DNA of 64,000 nucleotides from positions 563,524,315 to 563,588,314 of the forward strand of contig CM057346.1 of NCBI GenBank assembly GCA_030015575.1, given 5' to 3'. This DNA comes from Agapanthus africanus. Its lineage: Eukaryota; Streptophyta; Magnoliopsida; Asparagales; Amaryllidaceae. Position 1 is the stretch's first letter; each line of letters begins with the position of its first letter. The notes below the pieces were generated by a model. It saw only the letters and a list, made by a program, of their open reading frames with translations. It ran no database searches and was not told the origin of the DNA. Position numbers and translations under genes: made by a program. Shown here piece after piece: positions 43,527 to 54,000 of the stretch.

Positions 43527-45756
43527 TGTAGGGTTCCTAGGCACTCTAGTGAAGTCTCACAAGTGATCAAACACGCTAATTTGTAAAAATTACGGTGCCG
43601 AGAAAACCTAGAACGGATCGTTAACTAGATATTTAGGCGAAACGATGCAAATAAACAACTTTATCTAGAAGGAAAGGAGCTACAACCTTTGTAGATCCGT
43701 TTCCCCACCTCCAAAGCTCCGCAACGAAGTCCCTTTGCTGTCCATGTGAGTTCCTGGGCTCTAGCGTCGGCTTCGTCGGAGAATGGGCGAGCTAGGTCGT
43801 CGATGTCCATGCCGAAGATGATCTACGTCGAGGCATCGCTAAATCAAGCTCCACCTTCACGAAGTCGTGAAAACTTATGAAGGAAACACCCTATACTACT
43901 TGGCAAGATGTAGAGGATGAAGAAATAGGAAGTGGGTAGACTTTAGATTTGGATTTCTCACACTTTTTTATTACTTGCCATTGGAGTAGCAAGCTACATC
44001 CATGGAAGAAGAAGATGAAGAAGAAGAAGATATGATAAGTTATTCCTTAAAAGAAAAATAAAATAAATGAATACTTATCATCTCTTTGACCATGGTTTAG
44101 TGTAGAGTTTTAACTAAGGTTAGAGAGTGGTTAGGGTTAGATAAAAGACAAGAATGGTGGACTAAGTTCAAAGCTTCAAGAAGCTTTCAAATAAAAACAA
44201 AAACTAGCAACCATTCTTATCTCTTTATCTTTTCTTTTTCCAAAATAAACAAAAGGGATAAATAAATGATTAAGTAAATGAAAAAGAAACCCTAATCACT
44301 AATTAACCATGGTTTAACACTTTACACAAAACCAAGCTAGAATGTATCATTAAACATGATACAATCATGTGCACAAAACTATATCGAATATACAATGTGC
44401 ACATCCGCGAGAGAAAATCCATTTAAAGTGAACCGATACTAGTTAATGCAAAGCAATATATCAAATATATAATTATGTATTAAATCATTAAATCAACACT
44501 TGATTTATCGATCCGGTCATATCGCATATAACCGGCTAGTATCCAATATGTCAGCTTATCGAATCAATCCTTGATTCGATAACTAGGTTATATCGCATAT
44601 AACCATTCGATACATTGATCGCGAGAATAGAATACGGTATCATATACACGCATTATTCTCGGTCCCGCACATATCTCATATGCGCTCCTATTTCGTTTCG
44701 CTTGAGCTAGGAAACCTCTGTGTAGGACTCTAAAGACTCGTCAATACGCCGGTAGCAGATGATGATCATATCAAACATCCGCAAGCCGCAAGCGGTCTGC
44801 TAAACGTAACGGCCACCCGGGTATTGATCGATCAGAAGATCGACGAGCAAACCCGCTCACACTCCTGCGAATCCAACCAGTAACACTTACCGTACAGTCC
44901 GGTCTGTTCGTCTGATATGTCGCATATCTCGCCTAGGGGTGGTAAACGTCAGACCCCAATAGCTCGATAAGTCATGCCGACTTGAGGTCCATAACATTCG
45001 TGAAACTACTGATAACTCTTACCAGTATATCACAGCAACCCTGGCCAGGGATTTCCTGTTATGGCCAGTCGAGCATAGCACAACATCAACCCCCAATACC
45101 GGGAGAGACGAATCCCCTCCTATCGCTCATTACCTCCATGTGAATCGGGACTGTACCCAAAAACCACCTGTTTGCACGACTCAGTAGAGCCGTGGTAGGG
45201 TGGAAATCAAAGCACAGTGGGAGACACACAAGACTCTATGACGATCTCGGGTCAACAGACTAAGCTGTACCAGTGTCACCAGAGAACTGCCATCTGACGT
45301 GAGGTATAATACCATCTGGGAGTTCTCGGCGAGTCCGTTCAGTGTACCCAGTCTCCACCGAGCACCCGCATACCATCTCCGATGTCAAACACCAATGGAT
45401 ATGGGATCATCCATCGTCCATCGCATGGGTCGAGAAGATATACGCTAGTCTACTCTGGAATATCGATGCCCCGTCTCGATATTCCCTCGACTAGGAACAT
45501 TTCAAGGATGTACTCATGGACTATCCAGGCCCCACTAGTATGATCTGCATCACAGTCCTGGAAGTCGAGTATACATCCTAAGGGCTTTATCAACATGTAA
45601 TCAGAGAGACAGAAAGTATACATGTTAAGATAAAGTGCAACCAGATAGCGTACTATCATGTCGAGTAAGAAAGTCCTACCTATATATGTCCCAGCATCCA
45701 CTACAATATACATCCAATGTACAGTAATGGCCTCTAGGTCATAAATATAACTAACA
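43527..45756 (-). repeat. LTR of Copia-B (5' in element sense)
   Basis: 2,230 bp, same length and ends as the other LTR. Confidence 0.92.
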
Positions 45757-45761
45757 CAGCT

Positions 45762-47039
45762 TTGCGCTCCCCATGCACCCGCGCCACATGCGGCCATCTG
45801 TTTTCTACCCAGCGCATCGGATGGTGGCTGGTCTGCAGTTAACAGTAGGAATAGCCGGGCTGGCTTACCTGTATAATGGACTCAACGTAGTGGCGGACGC
45901 TAATGCGCCTGGGGTGCAGCCTGCTAACTTCCCGATGCATTACTTCACCTCTTGGATGGAAATGCATGTGCACGGGGTGTTTGGCGCCCATAAGATCCCT
46001 CCATTTTTTGAGAAGTGCAGACTCCCAAGATTCATGCTGTTGGTCGGCGCTTCAATCGTGGTTGCACCTCCGCGGGAGGCTAGGGGGCTGCTCCTTCGTC
46101 CACACCTGGTCGGAGTGAAGGTTTCTTTTTTGGATAAGGTCATAACTATAAGCTCAGAAACCTCCAAGTCGGTGGTGGCGCTGCGCGACGATTTTAAGGA
46201 TGGGGCCTCCATATTGAAAACTCGGGAGATCCTTCACCTCTACTCGATCCGGCCGGGCTACTAGGTTTTCAGGCAGAATGAGACGGTGCTTTTCAAGAGG
46301 TATAAACCTCACCGGTTCACCCAACAATCCAGCTATCATCAGGGGATCCCGCTGGAAGCGTTTTTGGAAGAGCCTGTGGCCAGCCGGGAGGGGATAAGGA
46401 GTGCGATGCACCATTTCATGCGGCTTAACACGGGCTCCTATTTCTTCATCAGCGAGCCGAGCTGCGTTCCCAAGGTCCTTAACGCGTACGTGGCTTGGTA
46501 CGCGCATGCAATGGGTCCAGTTATCCTTATGGAGAAGTGCATGCTGGTTGACCGCAAGGGTGCACCTCCCGGCGGCGACCGTAAGGCTCCCCTGAAGCCA
46601 AGGACCCCGGTCGTTCCTCCGCTGAAAGATACCGGAGCTGGGCTACCGCGTGCGTTGAGCCCTCCACACGGACTACCTCTTGATATTGCGGATGTGCCAC
46701 CAGCGCCCCGTGGTCCAGTGGAGACGGTAAATGTGGTATCGCCGGAGTCCGGCGTAGGTGCGGATATCGGGACCCATCGCCCTAAGGTGCCTGCAAAGCG
46801 CAAGTCGATCTCGGGTGCACCCAGGGCTGGCGAGCAGAAGAGGAAGAAGAAGTCGCTCTTCTCAGCCGACGTTGCTTTCAGTCAGGAACCTCATGCTCCC
46901 TATAGCGAGGGCTTGGGCGAGTACGGGACCAATAAAGGATTGGTTATGCCGCCAGATGACACTGATCTGGCGGCCGCCATTGCAGCTTCAGAGCGATTAG
47001 CGAGGCGCGACGCATGGCTAGCTAAGCTTGCACAATCGG
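45762..47039 (+). pseudogene. PMD exon 1, 3' half
   Basis: Continues the PMD frame in phase after the CAGCT duplication. It includes HRMVAGLQLTVGIAGLAYLY and HYFTSWMEMHVHGVFGAHK. TAG at 46,262-46,264 (CAG to TAG would explain it) breaks the frame, which then continues without shift. The later part has a Trp-Tyr rich end of the domain, then a Pro-rich and Lys-rich segment (KRKSISGAPRAGEQKRKKK, a possible nuclear signal). The exon ends at 47,039 before GTAATT, in phase 1. Confidence 0.65.
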
Positions 47040-47125
47040 GTAATTACTAGTCGCATTTTTTTTTATCGCATCGTATTTTTATTATTGTCTTTGACTAATG
47101 TTCTTCCCTTCTTTTCTTCAAACAG

Positions 47126-47206
47126 GCATCACCACTGAAGAAGCCATCGCTGCTTCCCTCAAAACTTTTCAGGAGGAAGAACGACTCAGAGCATCCTTAG
47201 GCCTCG
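47126..47206 (+). pseudogene. PMD exon 2
   Basis: Acceptor TTTTCTTCAAACAG, donor GTACAT. Encodes ITTEEAIAASLKTFQEEER, a short helical, acidic segment. Phase 1 at both ends. Confidence 0.6.
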
Positions 47207-47280
47207 GTACATTTCAATTTATTAAATCTTTATTCTCCTTTAATTATGGTTGATCTAACCATTTCTTTTTCTCATCACAG

Positions 47281-47664
47281 GAACCACAATGCCGGTCCCG
47301 CCAAGTGACGCAGAGACTCTTCCCGGGCCAGCCACTAATGTTTCGGCCCCTTCGGGGCTACCGCAAGAGACCCGTCTTGAAGAGCCGATGAGAGATGCTT
47401 TGAAGGCTCTGGAGGCAACTCTAAACGAGGATGACGACACCTTGATGAAGGAAGCGTCGAAGAGGTCCGTCGCGACGGCCCGGGAGGAGAGGAAGCGGTT
47501 AAGGAGCGAGACGAAGGCACGCAGGGCTGCTTTGGCCGTGGGAGCGGGCCCAAGCACCGTCCCTCATGCTGATACTCCCTCGGAAGAGCCCCCGGTCGCC
47601 TTGTCTATAGCTCATAGACAGGCGGTACGCGCAAATAGGGAGGCTAACGATAAGTCCACCTCAG
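47281..47664 (+). pseudogene. PMD exon 3
   Basis: Acceptor CTTTTTCTCATCACAG, donor GTAATG. Encodes a charged region rich in Glu, Lys, Arg and Ala (EERKRLRSETKARRAALA), probably disordered or helical. Phase 1 at both ends. Confidence 0.65.
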
Positions 47665-47734
47665 GTAATGTATCTTTCAAAATTTTGTTGTAAGAATTAT
47701 AAATCTGTCGGTTCTTATAAATCTTGTCCTGCAG

Positions 47735-48244
47735 GGCCAAGTCCGACTGAAGGGGAGGCGGAGGCCATCGAACCTAAGGGGACAGAGGAAGAGGCACCGG
47801 CCGAACCCGAGCTGACGGTGGGCAACGTCGCCGGGGTTACTGAGCCTGAGCTGGGGGCTGAGGGAGCTGCACCAGAGAAGGTCATTGATGCCAAGCCTGA
47901 GGTGGCGGAAAATGAGACAACCGCTATAACTGAGCCTGGGGCAGCGGCGGACGAGGTGCCTGAGACCGGCGACCCCATGGTGACGGCGGATGAGACAATG
48001 GCGACCGCCGAGCCCGAGGGAGTAGCGGGTGAGGCGGGCATGATTCCTAAGGACGAGCCGGCCGCTTTTTCTGAAGTGTCTGGCAATGCTCCGATCATTG
48101 CTCTCCCCGCCTACGGTCCTCCGCCGTCTCCTGGCCTCGCGAGCATGACGACGGCCCCCGTAGAGTCTGGTGATGAGGCCACAGGAGGTGGACTTATGTC
48201 GATGGAGGAGGGAGACGCCTCCGTCTCGGCTGGCGGCTCATCAA
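47735..48244 (+). pseudogene. PMD exon 4, acidic repeat-like region
   Basis: Acceptor ATCTTGTCCTGCAG, donor GTAAAT. Encodes 170 residues dominated by Glu, Ala, Pro, Gly and Thr, with variants of (T/A)EPE and ADE recurring every 10-20 residues. Likely a disordered linker. Phase 1 at both ends. Confidence 0.65.
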
Positions 48245-48320
48245 GTAAATTTTGGGTTACTGTCCTTTTTTCTTTATCTTGCAATCCTTTCTGACAAGTT
48301 TATCTTTGTTTTTAACGCAG

Positions 48321-48425
48321 GTGCGGCCAGTGCTGATGCTCCATTGCTTGAGAGAGCGCCGTCAACTACTACCTTGGCGGTGATCACCTCTCAGCCTTCC
48401 CTTGTACCATCGCAGATGTTGAAAG
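48321..48425 (+). pseudogene. PMD exon 5
   Basis: Acceptor TTTGTTTTTAACGCAG, donor GTATGG. Encodes a Ser/Thr/Ala-rich linker (LLERAPSTTTLAVITSQPS). Phase 1 at both ends. Confidence 0.6.
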
Positions 48426-48530
48426 GTATGGATTTGCAACCCATTAGTTTTATCTTTCAGCCGCATAATTTATGTACTAATGTCGTATTATCGCGTCTTT
48501 TCAAGGGTGCTTTTTGATCATCTCTATCAG

Positions 48531-48588
48531 GTGTTGCACCCGCACTTCTCCTTCCCATCTGAACTCGCTTCTTCCTCCAGTGGCGCTG
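48531..48588 (+). pseudogene. PMD exon 6 (broken)
   Basis: Acceptor CATCTCTATCAG, donor GTGAAT. The expected frame meets TGA after about ten codons, and the phase at the donor does not match exon 7 as it does at the other junctions. A base change and an indel, or a misplaced boundary, would explain this. Confidence 0.4.
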
Positions 48589-48666
48589 GTGAATATAGTT
48601 TCCAATTGATGTCTTTCTTTTTTTCGTAATGGAATTATTTCCAACTTTCCCTCGTCCTGATTGCAG

Positions 48667-48741
48667 TGCTACAAATCGAAGGAGGGGATGAGAGATCAGT
48701 CGCGCCACTGGCCCTTCCGGCCTTGCCACCTGCTGCAGCTG
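48667..48741 (+). pseudogene. PMD exon 7
   Basis: Acceptor CGTCCTGATTGCAG, donor GTATAG. Encodes LQIEGGDERSVAPLALPALP, a proline-rich linker. Its phase fits exon 8. Confidence 0.55.
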
Positions 48742-48818
48742 GTATAGTAAACTATCGCATCGACGACTTTTTTTTTGTATTTCTTGAACCGTCATCTAAT
48801 CGTATTTTGTTTTTTCAG

Positions 48819-49528
48819 CTGTCGTTCCGATCCCGGTCCCTCTTGAGTCTCGCATCCTAATGCCGGCAGGCCCCTTCTTGAAACGTCCATATTCAAAGGG
48901 TGCCGTGATGAGTTTGGGCATGTTGAGCGGATATATCGAAGAGCTTGACGCAGATGCCCTCCCATCTGCCGCAGATTTCGCTGTGAAGGTTAACCTAATG
49001 TTGGCGGCGCTTGTAAATTTTCATAACGAAGGCGTCGTCAAATCTTGGGTTAATCATTGCAGGGAAATCGAGGCCCGCCTGCATCAGCTGAAGTCGATGT
49101 GTCCTGCCCCTGAGGTTTTGGCCGTGAGTACTCAACGGGCAGCATGGATCGAGCAAAGCGCTTCTTACTTCCGCCATTTGGAACAAGAAGCAGCTTTAAG
49201 GCTGAAGGAATGTCAAGAGTCTTCCAGCGAGACTGCTAGCCAACGTGCTGAAGTTGAGGCGAACACTGCCCAGGTGAAGGCCATCTTCGAGGGCCTTCTG
49301 GAGCGTATCTCTAATGCGCTAACACTGAAGCGGAAGCTTGATGCAGCTGAGCGTGACGCCCCAGGCCGTGAAGCAGCTCAGCAGGCCGTTAGGGAGCAGC
49401 TTGCATCCTTCTTGCAGCAACGGGCTCAAGTAGAAGCGGAACTGGCGGTGGTGGCCGACCAGGAAAAGGCATGGAAGGAAGTGCACGAACAACTGATAGG
49501 GCTATTTAAGACGCTTCCTTCCCAATAG
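48819..49528 (+). CDS. PMD exon 8, C-terminal coiled-coil domain
   Basis: Acceptor GTATTTTGTTTTTTCAG. About 236 codons, uninterrupted, ending in TAG at 49,526-49,528. The first part (FLKRPYSKGAVMSLGMLSGY) is followed by a long helical region rich in Glu, Gln, Ala and Leu, with a heptad pattern around EAALRLKECQESSSETASQR, LLERISNALTLKRKLDAAER and EQLASFLQQRAQVEAELAVV. A coiled coil for self-association is the natural reading. It is the only large part of the gene without a lesion. Confidence 0.65.
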
Positions 49529-49623
49529 CTGCCAATCAATATACTTGTAAAATTTTTCTTTTTCGAATAAGATGTATCCATTCTTTATTCTTTTGTACGA
49601 TTCACCTTGTACTTGATTGAATT

Positions 49624-49633
49624 AATAAATAAA
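49624..49633 (+). terminator. Polyadenylation signals of the PMD gene
   Basis: Two overlapping AATAAA hexamers in AATAAATAAA about 100 nt after the stop codon, within T-rich sequence (TTTTTCTTTTTCG upstream). Confidence 0.55.
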
Positions 49634-49799
49634 GATACACATTTTTTTCTTTGCAATGTCTTGTATGCTCTTTTGCTTTCTCCCTTTCTCTTATTATCAG
49701 CATGCTGTCTTAATAAACATGGTTGACAGATAATAGAGTAAGCATCTTAGTTTCTTCAAGAGATAGCGATGGCTTAGGCCGCAGGTTCAGATCTGCTGC

Positions 49800-50010
49800 C
49801 TAAGACTTTTCAACTCTATGAGCCGTGAGGGTCTCATAGAGATTTTTCTCCCTACGGATCGAGAGGATCTCGCAGGTAGATTTTCTCCTTAGGAATCGTG
49901 AGGATTCCTAAGTGCGTTTTCTCTTATAAGTCGTATGGATCCTATAAGAGAATTTTCCCTCTTACGAGTCGAGAGGACCCGTAAACGGTTGTTTCCCTCG
50001 TTGTCGAGAT
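49800..50010. repeat. Hairpin array with TTCTCC linkers, Tat-2 distal
   Basis: Five ~45-bp units of the family seen at 16,866-17,420, inverted: for example ACTTATAAG/CTTATAAG-like arms around GTATGGATC and CTTACGAG/CTCGTAAG-like arms. Confidence 0.6.
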
Positions 50011-50119
50011 TCGACTTTGGAGAGTGAGACCCGTGAATAGTATGCAAGAGACCGTTTTAGACCGACTTGCAGGGTCCCAGTGCTCAGGAAACAAGTTTTT
50101 TAATCCCTGCTGCCTAAGG

Positions 50120-51430
50120 CTTTATCTTGCAAGTTGAGACGAATCGGGAAGTTCTCGCGGAGACACTGGTTTCTCTGCGGGCCGACGCGAATCAGGAGGC
50201 TCTCATCAAGGACGCTAGTTTTCCTGAGTTGAGGAGTTTGCCAAGGACACTGGTTTCCCTGGGGTTGAAACGAGTCGAGGTGTTCCTGCAAAGACACTAG
50301 TTTCTCTGCGGGTCGACGCGAATCGAGGTGTTCTCGTCAAGGACACTGGTTTCCCTGAGTCGAAGTATTTTGCCGAGGACGCTAGTTTCCTCGAAGTTGA
50401 GACGAATCGGAGTATTCCTGCGGAGACACTGGTTTCTTTGCGGGCCGACGTGAATCAGGAGGCTCTCATCAAGGACGCTAGTTTCCCTGAATTGAGGTAT
50501 TTGCCAGGGACATTGGTTTCCCTGGGGTTGAAACGAATCGATGTATTCCTGCAAAGACGCTAGTTTCTCTGCGGGTCGACGCGAATCAGGATTTTCTCGT
50601 CAAGGACACTGGTTTTCCTGAGTCGAAGGATTTGGCTGAAGACACTAGTTTCTTCGGGGTTGAAACGAATCAGAGTATTCCTGCGGAGACACTGGTTTCT
50701 CCGCGGGCCGACGCGAATCAGGAGGCTCTCATCAAGGACGCTAGTTTCCCTGAATTGAGGTATTTGCCAGGGACACTGGTTTCCTTGGGGTTGAAACGAA
50801 TCGATGTATTCCTGCAAAGACGCTAGTTTCTCTATGGGCCGACGCGAATCAGGAGGCTCTCATCAAGGACGCTAGTTTCCCTGAATTGAGGTATTTTGCT
50901 GAAGACACTGGTTTCTTCAGGGTTGAGACGAATCGGAGTATTCCTGCGGAGACACTGGTTTCTCTGCGGGCCGACGCGAATTAGGAGGCTCTCATCAAGG
51001 ACGCTAGTTTTCCTGAATTGAGGTATTTTTCCGAAAACACTGGTTTCTTCGGGGTTGAGACGAATCGGAGTATTCCTGCGGAGACACTGGTTTCTCTGCG
51101 GGCCGACGCGAATCAGGAGGCTCTCATCAAGGACGCTAGTTTTCCTGAATTGAGGTATTTGCCAGGGACACTGGTTTCCCTGGGGTTGAAACGAATCGAT
51201 GTATTCCTGCAAAGACGCTAGTTTCTCTGCGGGTCGACGCGAATCAGGATTTTCTCGTCAAGGACATTGGTTTCCATGAGTCGAAGGATTTGGCCGAAGA
51301 CACTAGTTTCTTCGGGGTTGAAACGAATTGGAGTATTCCTGCGGAGACACTGGTTTCTCCGCAGGCCGACGCGAATCAGGATGTTCTCGTCAAGGACACT
51401 GGTTTCCCTGAGTCGAAGGATTTTGTGGTG
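50120..51430. repeat. Tandem hairpin array with constant loop, Tat-2
   Basis: About 28 units spaced 36-48 bp apart. Each has a loop CACTGGTT or CGCTAGTT (variants ACTAG/ACTGG) between complementary arms. Arms seen: CCAGGGA/TCCCTGG (50,504-50,525), GCGGAGA/TCTCCGC (50,683-50,704), CTGAAGA/TCTTCGG (50,636-50,657), CGAGGA/TCCTCG (50,374-50,393). Spacers contain ACGAATC or CGACGCGAATCAGG. The array occupies the same relative place as the 62-63 bp array of Tat-1 but is unrelated in sequence. Confidence 0.85.
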
Positions 51431-51714
51431 ATCTTTCAGGTTTTATGTAAGTTACCGTCAGAACCGTGAAGCTAGGAATTTGATCTTCGCTTCGTTTGCT
51501 GGCACTGCGTCTGTTGCATCAAGACGAATGTCGCGGTTGTCTCTAGGCCGTCGGTGAACCGTCGAGATTTGGCTTTGCTTTCTGGTGGAGCCTGTTGGGA
51601 AGGTATGGTTCCGTCTTTTTTTGTGCCCTTGGATTGTATACAGGGATCGATGTGATCTCACCTGTAGGGCAAAAGTTTCATCATTTTTTTATTATTGCTT
51701 TATTTCCGCGATGC

Positions 51715-51935
51715 TCTATCATTTCAGCTTTTATATCGCGAAGGTCGCGATTGCCCAATCATTTCGGCTATTTCCCGTGGTGCCCAATCATTTCGGCTAT
51801 TTATTTTATTTTTACTCGCTGCTTTTTATTGCGAGTTAGCTAATCATTTCGGCTGTTTTATATGCATACGTTTTTACTTGATGCTTTTTATTGCAAGCTG
51901 CCCCATCATTTCGGCTATTTTGTCTGCACGTGTGG
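51715..51935. repeat. GCCCAATCATTTCGGCT repeats, Tat-2
   Basis: Inverted copy of the block at 17,560-17,800. Five GCCCAATCATTTCGGCTAT-type units and the hairpin ATCGCGA/TCGCGAT, here with loop AGG (51,735-51,751). Confidence 0.7.
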
Positions 51936-52079
51936 CTTGTTGGCTTTTCGCCGTAAGCCTGAAATTAGACACCGGTTTTGGCATCAACACTGCTACAACT
52001 GGCATATTGCCAGAAGCGGATCATCATTTGCCTCTGTTGATGTCGAACAAAGGTGGCTTAGCGAACAGGGTTAAGGTCC

Positions 52080-52620
52080 TGTCGGCTAAGGCTTTTGACT
52101 TCATGAGCCGTGAGGGTTCCACGAAGGTATTTCTCCCTACAAGTCGTGAGGATCTTGTAGGTGTATTTTCTCCTTAGGAATCGTGAGGATTCCTAAGTGT
52201 ATGTTCCTCTGTAAGTCGTAAGGATCCTACACGAGGGTTTTCTCCTTGTAAGTCGAGAGGACTTATAAGGGTTGCTCATCATGCGTACATATCCCCAGTC
52301 ACGGAAGGGACTTGGTTAGGGAAATGTTATTCGCGCCTGTGGATTGTATACAAGGGTCAGAATTGAACCACTTGTAGGGCAAAATCGAAGGTTGTGGAGG
52401 TTGCTTAAGCATAGGTTTAGGTCTCTGTAACTCAAGACTTTCAAATCTTATGAGCCGTGAGGGTCCCATAAGAGAGTTCTCCTTACGAGTCGTGAGGATC
52501 TCGCAAGTGTATTTTCTCCTTAGGAATCGTGGGGATTCCTAAGTGTGTTACTCCCTTGTGAGTCGTAAGGATCCCACGCGGGTGGTTTCTCCTTACAAGG
52601 TCGAGAGGACCCTGTAAGTG
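52080..52620. repeat. Hairpin array with TTTCTCC linkers, Tat-2 proximal
   Basis: About ten units of the GAGCCGTGAGGGTC / CTTACGAGTCGTGAGG type, inverted copies of those at 16,866-17,420. The motif GTGGATTGTATAC at 52,345 splits them into two groups, as in Tat-1. Confidence 0.7.
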
Positions 52621-52624
52621 TCTT

Positions 52625-53045
52625 TTAACGAGGTTGCGCCCTTTCGGGTTTTCACAAACACTCGCCGGTAGCCCTGCTGTTTTTACTCATGGAGCCCTTT
52701 CCGGTTTTCATCCGTACCCATTTTGCTTATGGACATACCGTTTTTTTTATTCTTTTTATTCTCTCCTTTTTTTTACGAGGTCGCGCCCTTTCGGGTTTTC
52801 ACGAACACTCGCCGGTAGCCCTGCTGTTTTTACTCACGGAGCCCTTTCGGGTTTTCATCCGTGCCCATTTTGCTTATGGACATACCGTTTATTATATTTT
52901 CTTTTTATATATTTTTTTATATATATATTTTTTATTCATCTCGTCAGCCTAAAGATGCTGCGGTAGTAGTTTAAAGACGTTTCGGTCCTTCGTTAGTTTA
53001 AGGACGTTTCGGTCCGTCATTAATTTAAGGACGTTTCGGTCCGTC
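52625..53045. repeat. GAAA-loop and GGAC/GTCC modules, Tat-2
   Basis: GCCCTTTCGGGTTTTCA blocks (four, in a duplicated ~130-bp unit) then three GTTTAAGGACGTTTCGGTCC units. These are inverted copies of 16,524-16,865; the block has been duplicated in Tat-2 (52,620-52,760 and 52,775-52,900). Confidence 0.7.
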
Positions 53046-53142
53046 CAGGAGAAGGCTGGCTACTGCTTATAAAGTTTGAGCTTAGGAAGATAGCGAGCGG
53101 ACATGGTCGTCGTCATCTATCATTGACCTAGGCGGTAACTCG

Positions 53143-53685
53143 CTAAGCATAGTATTTCTTTAGGAAGCGACCATTTATTGGCCTGAAAGGCCTTTCACCG
53201 TGCATATCCATGAGTAGATAGGCTCCACCCTGGTAGACCTTGTCTATGATGTACGGGCCTTCATAGTTTGGCTCGAATTTTCCCTGCTTGGCGCGATTGG
53301 GGATCATAGGCCTTTTGACCACTAGCACGAGTTCACCTTGGTGGAATGTCCTCGGCCGGGTCAATCTTTCATATGAGCGCGTCATCTTTGCTTTATAGGC
53401 CTCCAGATTTTGTTGCGCTATGAGCCGTGTTTCATCAAGGGCATCAAGTTCCTCAAGCCGAAGGTGAGCATTTTCTTCGTCCGTCAGCTCGTAGTGGACT
53501 GCCACTCGTAGAGAGGGTAACTCTATCTCGAGGGGGAGTACTGCTTCTGTAACGAATACCAACGCATATGGCGTTGCGTTCGTAGCCGTCTTGAATGTAG
53601 TTCGATACGCCCAAAGAGCCTCTTGCAGCTTCTCATGCCAGTCCTTCTTATTTCGGGACACCGTTTTCTTCATGATCTTTGTCAA
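53143..53685 (-). pseudogene. Tat-2 integrase C-terminal domain
   Basis: 180 codons: MTKIMKKTVSRNKKDWHEKL, then YALVFVTEAVLPLEIELPS, an alpha-helical stretch, RTFHQGELVLVVKRPM and an SH3-like end. It is intact in this copy where Tat-1 is frameshifted. It would contact DNA next to the catalytic core. Confidence 0.8.
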
Positions 53686-54000
53686 GGTCTTGTTGAAGGC
53701 CTCAGATAGACCGTTAGCTCGCGGATTATAAACTTAGGAATATCTCAAGTCTATATTATGTTGTTGCGCGAAGCGACTGATCTTGTGGCTTCTGTAAGCT
53801 GGCCCGTTATCGGCGATGATCCGTCGCGGAGTTCCAAACCGATATATGATGTGCGTCTTGAAGAAATGGAGGATATTCTCCATCCTCACTTCTCTCAACG
53901 GTACCGCTTCTGCCCATTTGGAGAAGTAGTCAGTTGTCTCCAGGATGAAACGATGTTCCCTGGACGATGCTGGTTCGATGGGGCCGACTATGTCAGTTCC
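53686..54000 (-). pseudogene. Tat-2 integrase catalytic core
   Basis: The minus strand reads GTDIVGPIEPASS, TDYFSKWAEAVPLREV, RFGTPRR and ADNGPAY, then ANGLSEAFNKTL, so the three catalytic acidic residues are present. Two stops break the core: a TGA at its left edge where Tat-1 has Trp (TGG), and a TAA after NIDLRYS where Tat-1 has Ser. Confidence 0.75.

Larger units (their letters stand above)
35305..45756 (-). mobile_element. Copia-B: Ty1/copia element inserted in PMD exon 1
   Basis: Two 2,230-bp LTRs (35,305-37,534 and 43,527-45,756) flank about 6 kb of decayed interior. Target duplications CAGCT lie at 35,300-35,304 and 45,757-45,761. A tRNA-iMet PBS at 43,513-43,525 puts the element on the minus strand. 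Remnants of integrase, RT and RNase H are readable in minus-strand order with many stops. Only about 25-30 differences by eye separate the LTRs (roughly 1.2%), so the insertion is recent although the coding part was already broken; it must have moved with foreign enzymes. Confidence 0.92.
34261..49528 (+). pseudogene. Plant mobile domain (PMD) gene, interrupted, antisense to Tat-2
   Basis: Eight exons on the plus strand: 34,261-35,304 joined to 45,762-47,039 (exon 1, split by Copia-B), then 47,126-47,206, 47,281-47,664, 47,735-48,244, 48,321-48,425, 48,531-48,588, 48,667-48,741 and 48,819-49,528. The N-terminal half matches the PMD family, known from plant genes and extra ORFs of mobile elements. 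The middle is Pro/Glu/Ala-rich; the C-terminus is a coiled coil. Lesions besides the insertion: a frame break at 34,338, TAG at 46,262-46,264, TGA in exon 6. It lies head to tail with the 3' region of the opposite-strand Tat-2, so it is probably an antisense extra ORF of that element rather than a host gene. Confidence 0.65.

Noticed and set aside
50120..51430. Several frames of 65-126 codons on both strands
   Set aside because: They are by-products of the hairpin repeat; periodic and without recognisable motifs.
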